Shown piece by piece: positions 60,120 to 64,000 of a stretch of 64,000 nucleotides of DNA (position 1 is the stretch's first letter; each line of letters begins with the position of its first letter). The notes beneath the pieces were generated by a model, which saw only the letters and a list, made by a program, of their open reading frames with translations, ran no database searches and was not told where the DNA came from. The DNA comes from Crambe crambe. Its lineage: Eukaryota > Porifera > Demospongiae > Poecilosclerida > Crambeidae. The stretch covers positions 5,675,501 to 5,739,500 of the forward strand of contig OZ004583.1 of assembly GCA_963924555.1 (NCBI GenBank), in the 5' to 3' direction. The translations under genes and the position numbers were made by a program.

Positions 60120-60317
60120 CTACATGTATACCCCACTGACTTAGAAGCACAATTGGATTTCAATTCACGAATTGTATAATTATTGTATACATCCAGCTAT
60201 AAAGGAACATTTCTCATTTGCATTACTGTAGCTAGTATCATGCCACTACAGTAGTTATTACTCGTATAATAAATGATATATAAATGTATTCTGAAGTTAT
60301 GATATGATAGACTTCTA

Positions 60318-62653
60318 TCAAGGAACCCAATCCTCTGGGTGGAAGTCATTTTCTTCACATAGCCATGCATAATACTTGTTGAGCCAGTGGTCCGTGGGTC
60401 TTACTTCTCTCCATTCCGGAGTACAGAAGATTCGATATGAATCGTTCCCATATTTTCCAATTCCATGCAATTCTATAGGGTAGACCCAATCCTTGGTAAG
60501 ATATTCACCTGCAAAGCAAGGGACAATGAAAAGATGACATTTGTTGTACATCTTTACTACAAGATCAGTACAACCAAGACAAGATTAGGACATCCTCTCT
60601 TTGGTGTTAATTTTAAGTGCATCAATCTTCATTGGGCTAACAACATACATGCAGCATGTATGAATGTACTTGAGTCAGATATTGTCTTGGAGGTCTGTCA
60701 GAGGTTTGACTGTACAGATCACTAATGTAAGACTTGGATGATGATTATCTACCTGAGAACCTTCTGATGAGCTGTGCTCGTTTATGGTGGAGTCCAAGGG
60801 GCTGAATTAGTTGGGCTATCTCCTTGGGATCAGCATGAATTGCAGCATCAGGACTAGGATACAAACGTAGAAATTCCCACAGTATTGGCTTAGCTGCCAC
60901 ACCTGAGATAAAAGAATTTGACCTTTTATGTCTGCCATCATTAACAAACCATCATTAACAAATCTGAATAATAGTCCACCTTATTGGCTACCAAGTTAGG
61001 GATGATGGCAATAAGCTGGTCAGGTTATAATTTCATGAAATGGTCAGTCAGTATTTTAAGTATTATGCTGATAGCTGATTTACCTGTAGTCCTGTTAAGG
61101 AAGATAGTAGCCACCAGTAATTTCCAAGGTTCCTCGTAGAGTTGCTCCTGGACAAGACTGAAGGGTGATTTTGGAGGATGGAAATCAGGGTACAGCAAGT
61201 GCTTATGCTTCTTTGCTTCCTTCACAGCAGTTAATGGTGATGTTTGAACAGCTGGGAGTATCTCCTCTTCATCGTATTGAAGTTCAATGTGATCACTAGA
61301 TATTGTGCTGGGAATCGTTTCATTGAAGTATGGACTTGTTTTCTTCTTGGACTTTCTCTGTGGTTTGGGTTTAGCATTTGATACCTTAGATTTCACAGAA
61401 CTAAGTTTTCTATGGTAAGGGGGTTAAAAATATAAATGCAGTGAATTTCTTAATATTACACGGCGTGCAAATTCAGTGCTACGCCCATCAAAATAATGTC
61501 AGGCAAACTGTGATATTGGCCTTGATGTGTGTAGCTGAAGCAAATCCCTTGAGCCACTAAAGGAAGGAAAGAAGGAGGCCTTGAGTCTAGTCTCGTGAGC
61601 CAGACCCCTTACTAGACTACCTTGAGTCACTAAGGGGAGGAAAGAAGGAGGGACCTAAGTCCCTTGAGCCACTAGGGGGAGGAAAGGATGAGGGGGCTAA
61701 GTCCCTTGAGCCACTAGGGGGAGGAAAGGATGAGGGGGCTAAGTCCCTTGAGCCACTAGGGGGAGGAAAGGATGAGGGGGCTAAGTCCCTTGAGTCACTA
61801 GGGGTAGTCTGGCATTGCCAGCCCAGCTTTTCTTTTTTTTTTTGGGACGGGGAAGAAAAGTGGTCTGGGAGCTCTAGCATTAACTACTTGTGACGCCCGC
61901 GCACTCTCTCAAAAATAATTTAAATTGCAATATACATGCGTGTTGAATAATTTTCCGAAGCCAGTAGGTAGAATTGCGAACACATCGCCCTTGAAAATCG
62001 CTGATACAACTTCCAGCCGTTCAGGCTTCAGGCCAGGTATTCCTAGCTGTTTAAACACAGCTCTTGGTTACTTCTCCATAGCTCTAGGCAACCTGGAATA
62101 AATAGTGGGTGTGTCTCGCCAACATTAATACTACTTCACATGACTGAATAGAGCAATCTGATTGGGACGCAGCTATAGCTGCGCGCGTGGGCGACACAAG
62201 TAGTTGATGCTAGAGCTACCAGACCACTTTTCTTCCCCGTCCCCCCAAAAAAGAAGAAAAGCTGGGCTGGCGACGCCAGACTACACTAGGGGGAGGAAAG
62301 AAGGAGGGGGCTAAGTCCCTTGAGCCACTAGGGGGAGGAAAGGATGAGGGGGCTAAGTCCCTTGAGCCACTAGGGGAAGAAAGGATGAGGGGGCTAAGTC
62401 CCTTGAGCCACTAGGGGGAGGAAAGGATGAGGGGGCTAAGTCCCTTGAGCCACTAGGGGGAGGAAAGAAGGAGGGGGTTAGCCAGAATTTATTAGCTATG
62501 TGTGTACCTGGATTTTCTACGAGATTTAGTTGCCGAGTCAAAGTAGGGGCTTTTCATGATCTTCTTACAGGATCGTGTGTAGCGACAGCGTGAAGGAACT
62601 GCTGTAAGCAACTCCGAAGGAGACCCACTAATCTCTTCAACTTGAGCTTCCAT
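60318..62653 (-). CDS. MBD4: MBD4-type thymine-DNA glycosylase without methyl-CpG-binding domain
   Basis: Exons: 62653-62508 ([10 protein letters not shown], later [12 protein letters not shown]), 61409-61084 ([40 protein letters not shown]), 60902-60753 ([31 protein letters not shown]) and 60508-60318 ([20 protein letters not shown], stop 60318). Phases fit at every junction. The C-terminal half is the helix-hairpin-helix glycosylase domain; the Asp of KYGNDSY corresponds to the catalytic residue of mammalian MBD4, which removes T or U from G mismatches at methyl-CpG. The first exon has no MBD. The product is about 270 residues. Two SPYF motifs precede the domain. The 1.1 kb first intron holds a minisatellite split by a MITE. 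ISY1 starts 239 bases away in the opposite direction. Confidence 0.92.
61617..61804. repeat. 42-base minisatellite, left half
   Basis: Four to five units of AAGTCCCTTGAGCCACTAGG plus GGGAGGAAAGGATGAGGGGGCT. The 42-base period, a multiple of three, creates spurious open frames on the minus strand. The array continues at 62284, beyond an inserted MITE. Confidence 0.9.
61805..62283. mobile_element. MITE with TAGTCTGGC ends, inserted into the minisatellite
   Basis: TAGTCTGGCATTGCCAGCCC at the left pairs with GGGCTGGCGACGCCAGACTA at the right. Arms of about 90 bases continue through ACGGGGAAGAAAAGTGGTCT and AGCTCTAGCAT. It shares terminal sequence with 56918-57283. It interrupts the 42-base array inside intron 1 of MBD4. 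Confidence 0.75.
62284..62482. repeat. 42-base minisatellite, right half
   Basis: The array resumes with ACTAGGGGGAGGAAAGAAGG and four further units, some carrying single-base variants (one with AGGGGAAGAAAG), then stops about 25 bases before MBD4 exon 1. Confidence 0.9.
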
Positions 62654-62892
62654 ACTTTAACTCCGCCCCCCAATGTACATGCACCTACTACCTAGCGACC
62701 CTTTCCCTAATTTATCGCTACAATCGCGTTTTTGAAATAGATGACACTGTACCATGTATAACTATTCAGGGTCAGCTCCGCCAGACTAGCATTTCATCTG
62801 ATTGTAGATATATTGAGGGTGGAAGTCTTTTTCTGTTACTCTGTTGCATATTTTGACTGCTTCCCTTGTACTCCACACAATAAGAATCACTG
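62654..62892. promoter_or_regulatory. Bidirectional promoter between MBD4 and ISY1
   Basis: The start codons of two divergent housekeeping-type genes are 239 bases apart. No TATA box is seen. GCTCCGCCAGACTAGCATTTC at 62775-62795 resembles one end of the TAGTCTGGC MITE family. Confidence 0.5.
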
Positions 62893-63695
62893 ATGGTGAG
62901 TTCTGCTGTAGTTTAAAGCTAGCATAGTTCCAAATGGAGCACAGCTGTCATTACTATACTGTACTCTTGATTATGACAGGCTCGAAATCAAGAAAAAGCC
63001 ATGTGAGTTATCTATATAAAGTAATTGTAGTTCTTAGTGTTAGCCAGTCTTGTCAGTCTGACTCTGTTAGATGACAATTCCAGCCTCTTGTGATACTGTG
63101 CACAGTGATTTCAGAACTAGAGATCACTAGCCACCATTTCAACGAATGGTCATTGGCTTAATATGAATGGAGCTGCTCTAATTTCTAGTTTTGTGATGTT
63201 ATTCCGATTGCTCTCAAAACTGTTGTCTGCAGGTTGCTCCTCAACCGCTTCTATGAAGCAAAGAAAAACGAGGGCAAGCCTGTGAAAGTGAGTGATGGAA
63301 TAGAGTGGACACTATTATCATAACCTATTGTAGAGCAGCCCTAATTTTCAGCTCTAGACCATCTAAATAATTTCAGCTTTCAAAGTTAAGGGGGCTTATA
63401 AATAGTGAATCTCTTATTTCTACCTCTGGATTTATTTATAATAATATTTCATCGCATACAGGAGAGAAGACCATATTTAGCTTCAGAGTGTGATGACCTA
63501 AAGAAAGCTGAAAAATGGCGGTTACAGGTAATATTTATTATTCATTTATTTATTTATCTCCATACCTTGGCTCTCCATACAGAGATCGCTATTTGCCTTT
63601 GGTGGCAATATTAACAGTACTTAATTTGCATTAATATTTCCTCTTTTTTTAGATCATACGAGAAATTTCAAAGAAAGTATCTCAAATCCAAAATC
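62893..63695 (+). CDS. ISY1: Pre-mRNA-splicing factor ISY1, 5' exons (gene continues past window)
   Basis: Exons: 62893-62895 (initiator Met alone), 62980-63002 (ARNQEKA), 63233-63287 (MLLNRFYEAKKNEGKPVK), 63462-63527 (ERRPYLASECDDLKKAEKWR) and 63653-63695 (IIREISKKVSQIQN, continuing). Together they read MARNQEKAMLLNRFYEAKKN onward, against MARNAEKAMTALARFRQAQL, then ERRPFLASEC and EISKKVAQIQN, in human ISY1. ISY1 is a component of the catalytic spliceosome. Phases are consistent (0, 2, 0, 0, then 1). The window ends before the remaining exons; an exon in 63700-64000 was not recognised. Confidence 0.92.
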
Positions 63696-64000
63696 GTGAG
63701 TTAGTATTATTATGGTACAGGTTGGTTGTCCATATAAAAGGTCAAGCCAATTTCATGCATGTGTGTCCATTGGGTTTGTGCGAGATGAATGTTATGATGC
63801 ATTGTTAGCAGCGAGAATGCCTTGATGTGAGTGGGTGTGGTCATGCAAATTTCCTCTCAGACTGTTTTCCCTCTCCAGTAAAATCATGAAACCCTATACA
63901 CTGATTTGTAGGTTGGTTGTCACAAAAAAAGGTCGTTAATTTGCACGTATGCGCCACTGTACGTTGTAAATCTTCAACTTCTATGTGACTGAAAAGGGTG

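Noticed and set aside
59681..60163. Minus-strand frame of 160 codons over the Ig receptor stalk exon
   Set aside because: Its openness follows from the Thr/Ala codon repeat on the plus strand, where signal peptide, Ig domain, stalk and membrane span connect in phase.
61617..61880. Minus-strand frame with [14 protein letters not shown] repeats
   Set aside because: It is generated by the 42-base minisatellite, has no splice connection to MBD4 exons, and runs into the MITE.
61617..62482. Regularly spaced repeats that might suggest a CRISPR-like array
   Set aside because: The 42-base units are head to tail without unique spacers, in a eukaryotic intron; this is a minisatellite.

Overview
This is a stretch of animal nuclear DNA, almost certainly from a demosponge. 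Genes are split by short introns (often 45-60 bases) with GT-AG borders. The window also holds a cluster of sponge-type short-chain collagen genes and receptors carrying a cysteine-rich N-terminal module I associate with sponges. The non-coding DNA is AT-rich and full of small inverted-repeat elements. Exon models were assembled by eye from reading frame, splice sites, intron phase and remembered protein similarity; no alignment was run.

Layout. (1) 72-5657, +: the 3' part of a large Ig/FN3 cell-surface receptor with a SEA-like juxtamembrane region, one membrane span and a tyrosine-rich tail. (2) 6.3-19.1 kb: four relatives of the short-chain collagen C4 domain. One on the minus strand is intact (12611-13783), two are broken, and one is a deleted relic. 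Three, probably all four, had a type II membrane anchor, and the two best-preserved also have a coiled-coil stalk. The broken gene at 9.3 kb carries an inserted piece of ribosomal protein S27a. (3) 21378-56498, -: a nephrocystin-4 (NPHP4) gene of about 35 kb, with about 30 exons recognised from start to stop codon. (4) A 14.8 kb NPHP4 intron (25789-40547) holds, on the opposite strand, an inverted-repeat element with its own gene (26628-28797) and a second cluster of C4 genes. Those are mostly the secreted form: signal peptide, Gly-X-Y collagen helix, C4 domain. (5) An upstream NPHP4 interval (48805-56118, probably interrupted by one exon I did not find) holds two intact copies and two relics of a small tail-anchored coiled-coil gene. 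(6) 56607-56897, +: a MANBAL-like membrane protein, head to head with NPHP4. (7) 58012-60119, +: a small single-Ig membrane protein. (8) 60318-62653, -: an MBD4-type thymine-DNA glycosylase lacking the methyl-CpG-binding domain, head to head with ISY1 (62893 to the window end, +), a spliceosome factor.

How the parts relate. NPHP4 (ciliary transition zone), MBD4 (G:T mismatch repair), ISY1 (splicing) and MANBAL are conserved single genes. The lineage-specific C4 and tail-anchored families have spread by local duplication around and inside NPHP4. Two N-terminal forms share a nearly identical C4 domain, which points to domain exchange or gene conversion. Many copies are decaying. Several inverted-repeat element families, a large foldback and a minisatellite split by such an element fill the rest.
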